Positions 22,314 to 36,510 of a stretch of 64,000 bases of DNA are shown one piece after another. Under the pieces are notes generated by a model. The model saw nothing but the letters and a program-made list of their open reading frames with translations, searched no databases and was not told the origin of the DNA. Source of the stretch: Paramecium sonneborni (lineage: Eukaryota > Ciliophora > Oligohymenophorea > Peniculida > Parameciidae); assembly GCA_905182985.1 (NCBI GenBank), contig CAJJDN010000083.1:222527-286526 (forward strand), in the 5' to 3' direction. Every line of letters starts with the position of its first letter. Position 1 is the first letter of the stretch. Both the position numbers and the translations under genes were made by a program.

Positions 22314-25300
22314 ATGATTTAGAAAAATTTAAACGAAGAAGACACTAATAGTAAAATTTATTATTATAATACAAAAAATAAAATAATTGATTAAAATTTT
22401 CAGGATAAAAAGCATCAATTTTATCAAAATTCATACAATTTAATCAGACTAAGTAATAGATAAAGCAATCAAGTTACTTAAGAATTAATTAAAGAAAATA
22501 ATATATGTAATCTAATATTAAGCTACAAAATAGTCTGATAAAGAAAGAAGATCAAGCCAAAAACTAGGATTTTAGTAGTAGTAACAATATATTAAGACTA
22601 GAAGATCAAATATTTAATAATAAAAAAACTTTTTAATGGTCTAATGAATAATATTGAATTTCAAGGGGAATTAAAATATAATAAATTAGCATCTTAATAA
22701 AAGCTAATGGAGTGAGAAAAGAATTTTCGTTTGATTATTTGCAATTATCCACTTTTAATAAATTATTATTTTTTCAAGTTATTCCTTATCAGATTGTTAA
22801 AAATGTTAAAAATCGTAAAGTTAATGAAATTTAAATTCAAAAATTTCCATCTTTTAGGCAAATATATTAGTGTAGATTATTTCAAAATTATTATAAATAT
22901 GTTAATTAGCAAATCCTTATTTGTATTAGATAAAGAGAAACAATAGGTGGATTATAATTCAAACATTCATAAAAGGTATAAGAAAATAAGATAGTAGAGT
23001 AAGTTAAGAATAAAAAGAGCACTAAACAAATCTTAAAAATTGTTAATTGAAACCGTAATTTATTCAAATGTTACCACATTAACCAAATGATCTCTAAAGT
23101 AATGAAGAATTAAAGATACCAACAATTCCAAATAATGTATCGCATAAAAGCACTGATCAACAAATTCATAGGTAGGAATCAAAAAAGTTTATATTTTCTT
23201 AAGAGGATAGTTCCTTCTTATCACCTTCTTAAATGATATAATCACATTTGTTATAAAAAGAAAGGAAACACTTTTATAATAATGGTAAGGTGAAAATAAT
23301 GATAGAATAAATTAAATAACGATTGCTTAACTCAATTCATTATTCAAAATATAATGATCCTCTAATAACTCATGAATTTTAAGAAGGTAATAAAAAGAAT
23401 ATTTGATTTAGTTTCCCCATTTTAATATTATTATTTCACATTGTTCATGTTTTTGACTTCATTTTCATCTAGCATGCTTACAATTATTCTTATACCATTA
23501 AATAAAACTTTTTAAATATAAGAATTTATTTCTTTAATTATATTTTGTTATAAGATCGTAGTGATCTTATTAGATTTATATTTTTAAAGAGGTCCATATA
23601 AGTTGTTTAGAGGGAAAATAATACAAAATTATAAGAATTAAAAAAAAATGCATTTAGATTTATTTAGACTACTTATTTTATTGATCAATTATAATTTAAA
23701 TTTTGATAATCAAATTTTAATGATTACATTGATTATGATCTTAATTATACTGGAAATGTTAAGAATTGTTGAGCCATTTGAAAATTTATACAGATCAACC
23801 CATTATATAGTGATAATAATATAATTATGGATATCCATAATAATTAGTCTTATTTGTAGTTTAAAGAGTAATTATATCATTTAAATAAGAGTATTTGATG
23901 ATGATGAAGATTAATCCTTATCCTTGTATTTAAGTTATTCGATTTCATTATTAACCCATAATGGAAATATATGTAAGTTGATATATTAATTTAGCGTTGC
24001 ATTTGAATGAGAAAAACCTGATTGTAGTTTCAATATTTTCAATAATATGTTATTGGTGTTATGTCTATACTTTTATTTTACTATGGATTTGGATTAAACC
24101 AAATATAGAAATTTAAGAGGAAAAGTAAAAATTATTAAAGGGATTTGTGGAACATTTTTAAGAGAAGTGTAAAGATTATGATTTATTGAGAAGATGTTAT
24201 TCTTATCTAGAATATAGAATTGATGTATTTTATGATATTTAAAAATAGGAAGATTTAGGTAGAGCCAAAGAATAAATAATGAAAAAATTAAGTCCAGCTT
24301 TATAAGATGAGATAGAAATAGCATTAAGGACTAAAATGATAGAAAAAATAGAGTTAATGAATAAGTTCTCTTCTTAATTCAAATAGCAATTGTTGTACAT
24401 GATAGAGTAGGTAACATTCAATCCAGAAGATAATATTTTAATTGTAATTTTAAATTATCGATTTAAATATTAGGAACACAAAGCTGAGGATCTTAGTTTA
24501 TATTATATATTAAAAGGGGAAGTGAAAGTGTAATTTCAAGGGTCTTCCTTAGCAAATAATAAAAGATCTGTCACTAGACTTGTAGAGGGTTAAGCATTTG
24601 GATTACATTCATTTATTTCTGGAATGCCTTCAAATATAAGTATTTATAGTTGTGGTGTAACTTAATTGATGAAATTAAAAAGATCTGATTTTTTAGAGAT
24701 AATATCTAATTATCCAGAAGATAATGAAAGATTCAGTATGATGAAAGATAATTCTCATTATAATCAATTTTTGTTTGATTGCTATTACTGTAAAATTCGA
24801 GGTGATTACATAGTGGAATGTAGACATTTATAATATTTTCCACAACGATAAAATGTGTTAGAAAGATATTTATATAGCACAAAATAATATCGAAAATCTA
24901 TGATCAGAAAATAAAAGCGATATCTAACATTAAGGAATCTAAATTCTAATCAAGAGAGAATCAGATCTATTATTAATGCTAAACAAAGTTAGGAAGCTAT
25001 TTCTGAAGAATTACAAGATTTTTCTTAATTACCTTATTCGGAAAGTAAATCTTTTAATTTATCATAAGATCAAACTCATTCCGCTAGTTAATTAAGCAAT
25101 TCTATGCCTTTTTAAAAAGCTAGTTAAGATTTTTAAGTATCAAATAGTAATTTTAATGTGGACAGTATTGAATAGTTTAATGATGAAGAAGAAGCTGATG
25201 AGGTTGGTATAATCATTCCTAAAATAACAATAAGAAGAAAAAGAGATGACTCTAATAGAACAGCAGGATTTTTGGGAAATCCAGCAAATTTTTCATTATT

Positions 25301-25700
25301 AGATAAAGATGAAAAAGAAATCCTTTTTTAATTATAAGAGGATTAAAACAAAGATTGTAAATAAATGGTTATGGTCTAAAATAATCGCAACAACCAACAA
25401 ATTATATAATAAAACTAAAAATCTAATTTAAGACAATTAACTAATAGATCAAAAACAAATACTAATTCATTTTCAAGAGATATATCAAATAATCCTTCTT
25501 AGAATTCTAAATAGAATAAATCACTCAAATTATCAAATTAAACAAGAGAAATTGTACATTTAGCAAATAGTATTAATACATTATCTGATGAAAATAAATT
25601 AAAATAAAAAAGTGGAACACGATAAAGTAATTTATGTTAACAGTCCTAATTTTAAGCTTTATCAACTCCTGAAGTAATGCTTTTTACTATATTAGAATGA
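22314..25700 (+). CDS. Cyclic-nucleotide-binding, voltage-channel-like membrane protein with degenerate pore
   Basis: The stop TGA is 25698-25700. From about 23080 the model is solid, with introns at 23387-23411 (25 nt) and 23973-23994 (22). Hydrophobic segments S1-S6-like run from FQYYYFTLFMFLTSF to NLIVVSIFSIICYWCYVY. A long C-linker follows, then a cyclic-nucleotide-binding beta-roll (VTFNPEDNILIV ... LSLYYILKGEVKVQF ... GQAFGLHSFISGMPSNIS ... LMKLKRSDFLEII). A 270-residue Gln/Asn/Ser-rich tail ends MLFTILE. The region where a K channel has TXGYGD reads LLTHNGNI, and the S4-like segment (FRLLILLINYNLNF) lacks the usual Arg/Lys ladder. The N-terminus (22314-23080) shows open stretches in changing frames that I could not join, so the start is provisional. 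Overall layout resembles the ciliate CNBD/EAG-type channels; conduction is doubtful. Confidence 0.7.
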
Positions 25701-25995
25701 AGAGTACCTTTTTAATGATCTCATTTTTAACCAATTTGAAACAATGAGAAAATTCAAAATTTATTATCCTCATAATAATTTTGATTGTGTTATCAAAAGA
25801 TTCAAAAATTCATTTGACATGAAAAAATTCAAAATTAAAAAAGTTCGCATATCAGAGTACTCAATAAAATGTTTTGTTGCTTCTAAAATAAAAAAAGTTT
25901 TAAAATTAATTAGAAGAAGATAGTGAAATAAACATCCATTAAGATGCTATTTTGATCTATTAATATTCTTATATTTAAATTATTAAACACTTAAA

Positions 25996-28900
25996 ATGAT
26001 CACAGAATTGACCATTCTTGCTGGGATGATGTAATTAACTAAAGGATATACTATATAGCGCTGTTCTTAAAGCTGAATGCTCTCAAACAATAATGAATTT
26101 TCAAAGCTTGAATCAGAATAATTAATACTTCTCAAATGAATTGGAGATCAATCAAGAAGTGTCTTTTTCTTTTTGGTTTAAGTATTAACCCAAATTAAAA
26201 ATTTAAACCTAATATTTTTAAGCGAGCTCTTCCAAAGGTGTACTAGTTGCGTCTGGCTAGTTGTTACTTAGAGTTTATGACAAATAAGCAAAATTATATC
26301 GAATATTTTCATATTTTGATATCAATAATTAGAATCTAGAAACCATGATAATAAATGTAGATGAAAATGTATCATCTAAATAAGCTTTCAATTAAAATTT
26401 TTTAGAAGGTGTTTGGCAGTACGAACTTTATAAAATTTCATATTCCGATAAGAAAATAGATCATTTGATTTTTAATTATGTTACTTAAACTTTAAATATA
26501 AATCAGAATGATTTTGAAATTGGCTAAACAACAATATAATTAAGTATTGGAGGATACGGATATGTATTTAAAAAATAAATTTAAGTTTTCAGATTACTAC
26601 TAAAGTCTATACTTCAATTAATTCCAAGGGCTGATATCCTCGTTAAATGTGTATAAAGGGTCATTAGACATTGATAATCCTTAATTTAAAAGTGGATTGA
26701 CGACTTGTATTTAAGATCATCTTAAATGTAATCCTATCAAATAAACTTTGATAAGTGGCATATAAACTTCACCATCATTGATTCTTAAGAGTAATTTTGT
26801 ATTAGATAACACATTTGAATTTAAAGCTTGGTATAAATTATCTATCAATAATGTATGTGTAATCATTAATATTTTAAGAATAATTAAAATTATCATTTAT
26901 TATAAGTTAGAGATGAGAACATAACAACATTTAATATAATTGATGCACGAAATGTTCTTTTAGATCTAACATGTAGTGTAATTAATGGAGGACCTGATGT
27001 CTAAATATAATTGAAAGCATAAATATATGAACAAAATGCGTATTATTCTAAAGCGGAATTAATAACTATTATATCTACGGTAAACCTTGTTTCTCAATGG
27101 CATTTTATTACTATTATGTATGATAGAGAACAAACCTCATAAACTGGAATAGATTTATTCTTTCCATCAGCAAATCAATTCAACACATAAAGATATCCTA
27201 ATTTAATATTATTTTTTACTGGAACAGATTTATACTTTTATTTAGGTTCAAATAATAAACTCTTATAATATTTCTCAGGGAGATTAGGAGAAGTATCAAT
27301 TAACTCTTGCATATAAAAACCATATACTTATTAATTAAGTATAATTTTATTATCAATTTTTATTAGTCTGTGACAAAAGTTGTAAAACATGTAATGGACC
27401 TACATAAAATTATTGTACAGAATGTGAAAGTACTTATAATCGTTAATTAAAATAAAATATATGCGTTTGTAATGAAAATTACTTTTAGTTCCCCAATCAA
27501 AAGAAATGTTCATGTAAGAATTGAAAATATTATTAGAACTATAATAAAATTCATTTTTTTAAATAGAAGAAGTAAAATATGAAAAAATTTAATGTTTTTT
27601 CGGATAATTTATAATTGATTACAAAGGATAATAATATTGTATTGATTGGTATGATTAATTATTAATTTTAAGTCCATTTTCTTAAATAGGAACTACCCTG
27701 TATTGTGGAGATTGCTTTGAAAATTAATCATATTGGTAATTTAATTTGAAATGCACTTATAATTACTAATTAAGTGATCCTCTTGATGAAGAATCTACTT
27801 TTATAAAATTGAAATAAGATCCATAGTTATATATAATTGATGTCAATTCAGTTTCTGTAAATAATTGTAGAGGTTGTTTGGAAATTTGTAATGATGATGA
27901 TTGTTAAATATATAAGTATAGTAATTTTGGTCAATTAATTAAAATTAGGTGTAAGCCAAGTAATATATTTAAAAATCTTATTTAGATTATTATTTTAAAG
28001 ATGGAGAGTGTGTATAATGTGATCAATTCTGTAGTATATGTTCAAATAATGTTTGCCTTTAATGTTTACCAAATTATTATTTCAATTCCATCCTTCAGCA
28101 ATGTTTGCTAGATACTAATATAGAATAATAATGTGGATATAAATGTATAAAGTGTGCCTTCAAGGATAATTAAAATAGATGTTTGAAATGTTTAAATAAT
28201 TTTAAAATATCCGATGATGGATTTAATTGTGAAAGTTTTGAAATAACTGATTGTTTAAATGAATACAATAAATAAGGAGATAAATCAACTATTCCATATT
28301 TATTTGATCCACTAACAGACCTCATCACTGAACCATTTTGTTGTCATTGTTCAACTAATAATTACAATGAACTTAATAAAAAATGTACAACAGTAGCTTC
28401 TACTACTTGTACTTATAGTATCAATGAAAATACATGTTTATTTGGATAAGATTCAACTCTTCTCAAAAAAGACAGCGATTGTACCAATAATTGTTTATTC
28501 TGTATTAAAGATACTGGTTTTTGTGTTTAATGCAAAAGTGGTTATTACATTGATTTACTCTCTGGAACTTGTATGGGTTGTCCATCAAAATGCAGAGAGT
28601 GTGCTTTTAATTTACTAATTAGAAATTCAGACAGAGTCTTAATTACCTTAATTATGTTTTATTAAAAAGGAATTTTAAATTAATATTTAAATTCTTTACT
28701 TTAAATATCCTAAGATTTATTTGAGTTAACTTGTTTTGATTGTAATGATGGATATGTTCTTAATAATGGTAATTGTATTAATGAATGTCCTTAAAATTGT
28801 GAAACTTGTTAAACTATCAATAATTAGAATATATGTATTAAATGTTCTAGTATTTCTTAAAAAATTCAAAGTGATAAAAATTGTTTAGAATGTCCACCTG

Positions 28901-31900
28901 GTTGTTTAGCTTGTTCTGAAAGAACTTAAGAGGAGATTTTAAAAATAAATCCTCTATTTGATTAATCAATACCTATTTTTTAAAAGTATTCTAACAAATG
29001 TTACATGCCATTAAAAACTAAAACTAGGATGTCTAATTAAATTGCATAAAGTTGTAAGAATTTTGACAATTGTTAATAAAGTTTTTCAATTTAAATTAAT
29101 GTTTATTGTTGGAAAGCTGAGTTTGAATAACAAAGCTAAAATGCAGATGAGAGTTTTTTTATTAATAATTTTTATTTAGACGATTTTACAACTTAATTTG
29201 AATTGAGTTTCTTGAATCAATAATTTTTAGATTAATTAAATGAATATTTAATCTAGTAAATATCATTTTAAATTAAATTGATTTCAAATTCAGGATAATG
29301 CTCCTTTGGTGATAACAAATTTATTTTAAATTAGAAATTTCTCATATATATTTTTAATCTTTAGAGTGTGAAAATTAAATTCTTTTCAGATAATCTATTA
29401 TCCCTTTAATTACCTGATTTATGGCAACTTTAAAATTATACATCAATAGTTTTTTAAAATTTCATATTTAATGGAAATAACGAAATTCATATAATAGATG
29501 CAATCAGTTATGATAAATCATTTTAAATTCAAATAATCGATTGTTAGTACACAACATTAAATAATTAATAAGATAATAATGCTTTACAATTCAAACTTCT
29601 AGAAGTTCAAACTTTAAAACTTAGCAACTTTAAAATTTTGAATGTCAAGCTATATAAATATGCACTATTTAGTATTTAACTTTAATCATCAACCTTTATT
29701 TTAGATATTGATTAATTGAATATATAGGATTCAACTTTTAGTAATTTAAACATATTTGAATTTTAAAATCTTAATAATTTTAAATTCAATTTCATGCTAT
29801 AAAATATTGAGATTAAAGCTAAATTTATCAATTCCTCTATTATTACTATTAGTAATTCAAGTAGCAATAAAGGGGATTCAAATTTAGAGAAGTTTAACTT
29901 AGTAGATAGTTAAATATTTGGATAAAATTATTTATTTAATTTATAATATTAAATTACAAACCTTGTTGATTGTGTTTTAAAAGGGAATGAATTTTACAAT
30001 GAAAGTTCTTTTTTTTATTCCTTCGGATTTAATTTATAAAATGTTAAGATTACAAATAACATAATACATTTTGGTAAATTTTTCACTAATTATGATTAAA
30101 ATTCTGTATAGATAAATATTGGGTTAATGTTAGCATGGAAATAAGTATTATTCCAATAAATCACTTATTTCAATTATGATTCATTTATTTATATGTAGAA
30201 CAATAGCAATTTGTAGATCATAGCTGATGATTTTTAAATGATCAATAATGTGCCAAATACATAATTTTTTAATAAGAGTAATAATAAAAAACATCTTATT
30301 AATTTATTTGGCAAGACTTTGAGTATCAACAATTTAAATATAATAAAATAGATGGGTATAATAGAATTATTTTTATAATTTAATTCAATAGAAATAAAAA
30401 ACTGTATCTTAAAATAAAAAGAGGAGTCATAAATAATAATTTAACCTTCTTAGACATGTTTAGATAGCTATGAAAATCTTGTGTTATATACTCCTTTGAT
30501 AGAAATCTTAAACACTCGATAAACATTGATTGATAATTTATAAATTTTGTGGTTGAGTGTAGCGAATGGTTTTGTAATTGGAATAGAAGAGAATGATGGA
30601 ATTGGAATAACAACTACAATTTAAAATAGTTAGTTTTCAGATAATAATATTTTTATAGAATAACCATAAGTAAATTCAGGTATAATAAAATTTGTTTCTA
30701 AATCAAAATCAACAATAAAAATTTAATAATGTGAGGCTATGAACAACATTTTATATTCATACATCTCGGATGTAAATTCAATTTTAGGAACAGTGTTAAT
30801 GTTTTTGAATATTTAAGGTTCAATAGAAATAAATAATAGTAGATTTATTAGTAATCATGCAATAAACACTACATATTCAATTATGTATTTTTATGGATCG
30901 TAAATAACTATAAAGAATAATTATTATAAAAATAATAACCTTGATGATTTAGAATTGATTTACAATAAAATAAGTGATTCATTTCCTGAGGAAGTGTACA
31001 TTGAATAAATAAAAGAAACTTATCGAATTGTATCATATGGAGGTAATGGATTTTATTATGGAGATAATATAATGATTTAAGATTGTATTTTTGATTCATC
31101 AGAAGCATTATTAGGAGGTGGATTATACATTTAAACTTTAGAGTAAGGAATCATAAATATCAATAATTGTTAATTTATAAATTTGAAAACAGATTTATCT
31201 TCAAATTCAGATGGATAAGGAGGTGGATTATGGATTGATGGATAATTTGCTATGATATAATTAAGTTTATCTGATTGTGTATTTGATAAAGTAATGGCAA
31301 AAGTTGAAGGAGGAGCTATATATATTGAACCATCTCAGAAATTCAATAATATACAAATAAGGAATTTAAAAATGAAAAATGTAATATCTTTGTTGGGTTC
31401 CTTTATTTATGTTTTATTTAGGAATGAAGATAATTCAAATTTATATATAGATAATGTAGTTTGGACAGTTGATTTGGCTGTTATTAAATAATACTTTGGG
31501 GAACTATAAGGATTTAAATCAGACTATGGTAATTAAATTAAGTAAAAAGCAATGTTGGTAGTCACTTAAAATGGAAATATCAAATTAGAAAACTTTAAAA
31601 TATATTCTCATTATTATTTTGGGTATTTTGCCTTCTAAGATTGTTTACGTTGTACAATTCATAACATTTTGATTTATAAACCAAGGAGTATATATCTTAA
31701 TTAATTTTACTATGGAAATAATTATTTATTTGATAAGTCCTATATAATACTAAATGAAATTTACATAGATACTTTAACTGCTTATCCTTATACATCTACA
31801 ACCTAATGTAAAAGTGGAATGAGTTTTATGGTTGACTCAGTTCATCAGTAATGCAACTAGAAACGATTTTTAAGAAGAGGAATAACTTCTATTATAAATG

Positions 31901-34900
31901 ATACTGTTTTTTAAAATAATACAGATTGCAATCTAAATTTATTACTTAAATTTTCACTATCTTAGGTTGGTTATAGTCTTATGGATGTTTTTAAATCTTA
32001 TAGTTTAAATGGAAATACAATGTTTTAGTTTTAATATATCAAAAGTTTTACTATGCTATCTAGTTAATTGGATTTTTTAGATTACGTTTTTGATTTACAA
32101 ATGAATTTATTTCCAAAAATGTACAAAGTTTTGTATATTGGTCATGTTTTATCAATTGAAAACAACTGCTATGAATTCTTAAGAATTTTAGGTCCTGGTG
32201 AAACTTAGCGTTTACTTTAATAAACCACAAATACAATGAATCAATAACCATTATAACTCGAATAAATTATTAATCATTTAGGAATATTTTCCATGTATTC
32301 AGGCTTCCTGATTATGAATTATTAATCACTAATTAAATCCATAATTATCACAAATATCACCCAATAATAATCATTTATAATAGAAACAAATAATCATGCT
32401 CAAGTTTATAATTATTTCTTCAATCTACTAATTACTAATAATGAAATCGAATATAAGAATTTTGCCAATCCCATAAGAATATCTGTAAGTCCACTCTCTC
32501 CTGAATTTGTAAAGAGTAATTCAATAATATAGTTTAATTATCGAAAAGATAAGTCATTTATGGCTAATTTATGCGAATTTAGAGCAAGAAGATTATAGTT
32601 TAAATATGATGGTCTCAATTTTTTAAGATCAGTTGAGATATTCAAAAATGATACAAAGATTATTGATGAAATATATGTAAAACCTTACAAAGCACCAGGA
32701 ATAGAAAATTTAACAAAATACTTGATGCTTCCAAGTGGATAAACTTATGAAAATTATTCTTATTTTGATAAAGCGACTGAATCATTCATACCTTTAAACA
32801 TTAATTTATCAATAACATTGGTGAATGTTTAATAGGAAAAAACGGAATTGTATTCAGGAGTTATTTATAATTTTATTACCAAATATAGGATTATGAACGA
32901 ATCCAATCCATTAGAAAATACAACATTTAATGATCTTATGACGATTAAGGTTTCTGATTATTAATCTGCCGAGAAATTTATAAATTAATTAATCATTGAC
33001 TTTGATCCCTATTCAGATCCATCTCTTTATTATTAATTATCAATTTCATGTGATTATGTTGAAATTTCAAGATTTGAAGATGATTATCCATATAAATATA
33101 AAGATACAATTAAAGATTATGAAATGAGATTAAATATTAAAACCTATAAATGTTAAGTAGGAGAATACATATATATAAATCAATGTCGATAATGTGATGC
33201 TACATAAAACTATTTTTAGGTTTTGGAAGGATAGTCTTTTTGTTATTTTAAAGATGATGTAAGTACTGTTTAAGTAAAGAGATAAACTGTCTAAATGAAA
33301 CCTCATTATTGGAGATATGTATTCAATAGTACTAAAATTGAATATTGTTATCATTAAATTACTAATTGTTTAGGGGGATGGAAATATGGTGATCCAACAT
33401 GCATTCAGGGACACATTGGAGCTTTGTGTGAATAATGTGATTTATATAACACAAGAGGAGAAGGATCTTACTCTGTAAGTACGTAATATAATTGTGGTAG
33501 TTGTGAAGATGTGAAATGGAATATTATAATTATAGTAATTATTGCATGCTTGTAATTTATTTATTTATTTAAAGCACTTTAATACTTGGAGTGATAACGG
33601 TAAAAAGTAATTATGATGATACGGTGGAATTCATTTTGCTTACAAAAGTAAAGGGAGCTTTCGGCATACCTACAAATGTAAGAATTATGTCTACAATTTT
33701 AATAAAATTGTTAACTAATTATGCTTAGATAATTTCAAGTATATTTACTTTTTAACTTTCCTTACCACCTGAAATACAATAATCAACAAATAGTGTAGGT
33801 AATCCTACTCAAAGTATGGTTTATTCATTGGATTGCTTTTTAATATCTATTTCAAATATGAAAATTATATACATGGAATTTATTTGGATGGTAGCCACTC
33901 CTTTATTTTTCATTTTTTTGGTATATTTTTTCTTTTTCCTATTAATTCTTGTACGACTCACAAAATTTAATATCGGAGTAATAACTACCACCCTTATCTA
34001 TTTTTATATATACATGTAGCCTAATTTAATTTAGAAGTACATAATATAATATAATATGTTTATAGTATGATATCTCAGTTGAGTAAAAGATCCATATCAG
34101 GAATAGAATTCATATAAGGTAATGTAGCCTATTTGTATTAAACTGACTCTCATTAGAATTGGTTACTTTATGTTATTGTTCCTATTCTCTTCATAATAGG
34201 TGTGCTGATCCCATTTTTGTTTTGGTATCAAGTACATAAGAATAAAAATGATCTCTTAAAAATTAAAGTAAGATAAACATGGGGATTTCTTTACAATGAA
34301 TATAAAAAAGAAGCTTACTATTGGGAGACAATAAAATTATTACAAAAACAAACAATAATTATAGCACTTAATTATTACGAAGATTAAGTAAGTATTAAAG
34401 CATCATTGATTCTTTTAATAGTCTTTATTTATCATGTTCTTAGTAATAAAATAAATCCTTATTATGTTTATAAACTCAATAGATTAGATACTTATTGTAC
34501 TGTGGTTTGTTCAATTTCTATAATATTATGTTCAACTATATATTCAGCATAGGTTGGAGGTTAATTTGAAATCGTATGGCCATTTTATATAATTACAGCA
34601 ACTATTAACATATTATACATTTTAGATCTCGTTCTACAAATTATCTTTTCATATTTAGCATAATACCAAGAGTGTTTTGATAAAGTCAAAAACTTTATAA
34701 CTAGAACTTGTCCATACTTAATAGATAAATATCCAAATTTAAAGGAACTTTTAACAACAAAATAATAGAAGCAAAAGAGAATTCGAGAAAGATGGGCAAG
34801 AGTAAAAGAANGGTAAAAAGTAATTATGATGATACGGTGGAATTCATTTTGCTTACAAAAGTAAAGGGAGCTTTCGGCATACCTACAAATGTAAGAATTA

Positions 34901-36417
34901 TGTCTACAATTTTAATAAAATTGTTAACTAATTATGCTTAGATAATTTCAAGTATATTTACTTTTTAACTTTCCTTACCACCTGAAATACAATAATCAAC
35001 AAATAGTGTAGGTAATCCTACTCAAAGTATGGTTTATTCATTGGATTGCTTTTTAATATCTATTTCAAATATGAAAATTATATACATGGAATTTATTTGG
35101 ATGGTAGCCACTCCTTTATTTTTCATTTTTTTGGTATATTTTTTCTTTTTCCTATTAATTCTTGTACGACTCACAAAATTTAATATCGGAGTAATAACTA
35201 CCACCCTTATCTATTTTTATATATACATGTAGCCTAATTTAATTTAGAAGTACATAATATAATATAATATGTTTATAGTATGATATCTCAGTTGAGTAAA
35301 AGATCCATATCAGGAATAGAATTCATATAAGGTAATGTAGCCTATTTGTATTAAACTGACTCTCATTAGAATTGGTTACTTTATGTTATTGTTCCTATTC
35401 TCTTCATAATAGGTGTGCTGATCCCATTTTTGTTTTGGTATCAAGTACATAAGAATAAAAATGATCTCTTAAAAATTAAAGTAAGATAAACATGGGGATT
35501 TCTTTACAATGAATATAAAAAAGAAGCTTACTATTGGGAGACAATAAAATTATTACAAAAACAAACAATAATTATAGCACTTAATTATTACGAAGATTAA
35601 GTAAGTATTAAAGCATCATTGATTCTTTTAATAGTCTTTATTTATCATGTTCTTAGTAATAAAATAAATCCTTATTATGTTTATAAACTCAATAGATTAG
35701 ATACTTATTGTACTGTGGTTTGTTCAATTTCTATAATATTATGTTCAACTATATATTCAGCATAGGTTGGAGGTTAATTTGAAATCGTATGGCCATTTTA
35801 TATAATTACAGCAACTATTAACATATTATACATTTTAGATCTCGTTCTACAAATTATCTTTTCATATTTAGCATAATACCAAGAGTGTTTTGATAAAGTC
35901 AAAAACTTTATAACTAGAACTTGTCCATACTTAATAGATAAATATCCAAATTTAAAGGAACTTTTAACAACAAAATAATAGAAGCAAAAGAGAATTCGAG
36001 AAAGATGGGCAAGAGTAAAAGAACTACTCTTTAGAAAAGCCTAAAGAACATTAAAAGCAAAAAGGTAATTAAAACTATTGAGATTTTAGATATACATTGA
36101 TTCATTCTCCAGAATCATACTATTAAAGACGAGGAGGTATTTCTAGTCCTAGCCCTATTATTTCATATAGAGGTGATGCTATCAAAGGTGATATGATTGA
36201 TTCTTAATCTTAATTAAATAGTTCAATGCAAAGAAAATATAATATGAGTAATCCTACTATCAAACTTGTTGAGACTGTATATTAACAAAGGAATGAGGAA
36301 GACAAAGCAGATCCTCCTACCCAAAGAGACGAATACCAAGTTGTTGAAGATCCATTAAGTCCTCAAATAGTTTATTTAAGTTTCAACCCAAAAAAAGTAA
36401 GCTAAATCAGAGAATGA
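25996..36417 (+). CDS. Giant Cys-rich secreted/transmembrane protein (lectin-like, growth-factor-receptor-like repeats, polytopic C-terminus)
   Basis: ATG 25996; intron 26031-26058 (28 nt) completes a signal peptide (MITELTILAGMIAVLKAEC). TGA is 36415-36417. After collapsing the assembly duplicate the product is close to 3000 residues. Order: a concanavalin/LamG-like beta domain (about 26100-27300); Cys-rich growth-factor-receptor-type repeats (27370-29080, for example CDKSCKTCNGP, CDQFCSICSNNVCLQC); a very long Asn/Ile/Phe-rich repetitive beta-helix-like region (29100-32300, with GGGLYI/GGGLWI turns at 31110 and 31220). An EGF-like module follows near 33420 (GHIGALCEQCD), then a transmembrane helix (IIIIVIIACLQFIYLF). 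Several more helices and a cytosolic Arg/Ser/Pro tail end the protein. More introns occur (for example 27510-27532, near 27957-27982, and near 35254-35282 in the right copy). Such proteins form large families in ciliates; a surface or adhesion role is inferred. Confidence 0.8.
33599..36023. repeat. Perfect 1212-bp direct repeat split by a single N (assembly overlap)
   Basis: Positions 33599-34810 and 34812-36023 match at a constant offset of 1213 wherever I compared them, with only N (34811) between. The junction lies inside the giant gene. Both copies would encode the same membrane helices and the same stretch of cytosolic tail. As at 8445, the simplest explanation is two contigs with an unmerged overlap. 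One copy plus the N should be removed from the gene model. Confidence 0.95.
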
Positions 36418-36510
36418 TATTATATAATATTATTATTATTAATATTTTTATTATTAAAGATCTTTCGATATATCTCTTGTCCTCATATTGAGTAATTATT
36501 AACTATTTAA

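Noticed and set aside
33816..35232. Two identical 67-residue membrane ORFs
   Set aside because: Both are the same helices of the giant protein, repeated by the assembly overlap.
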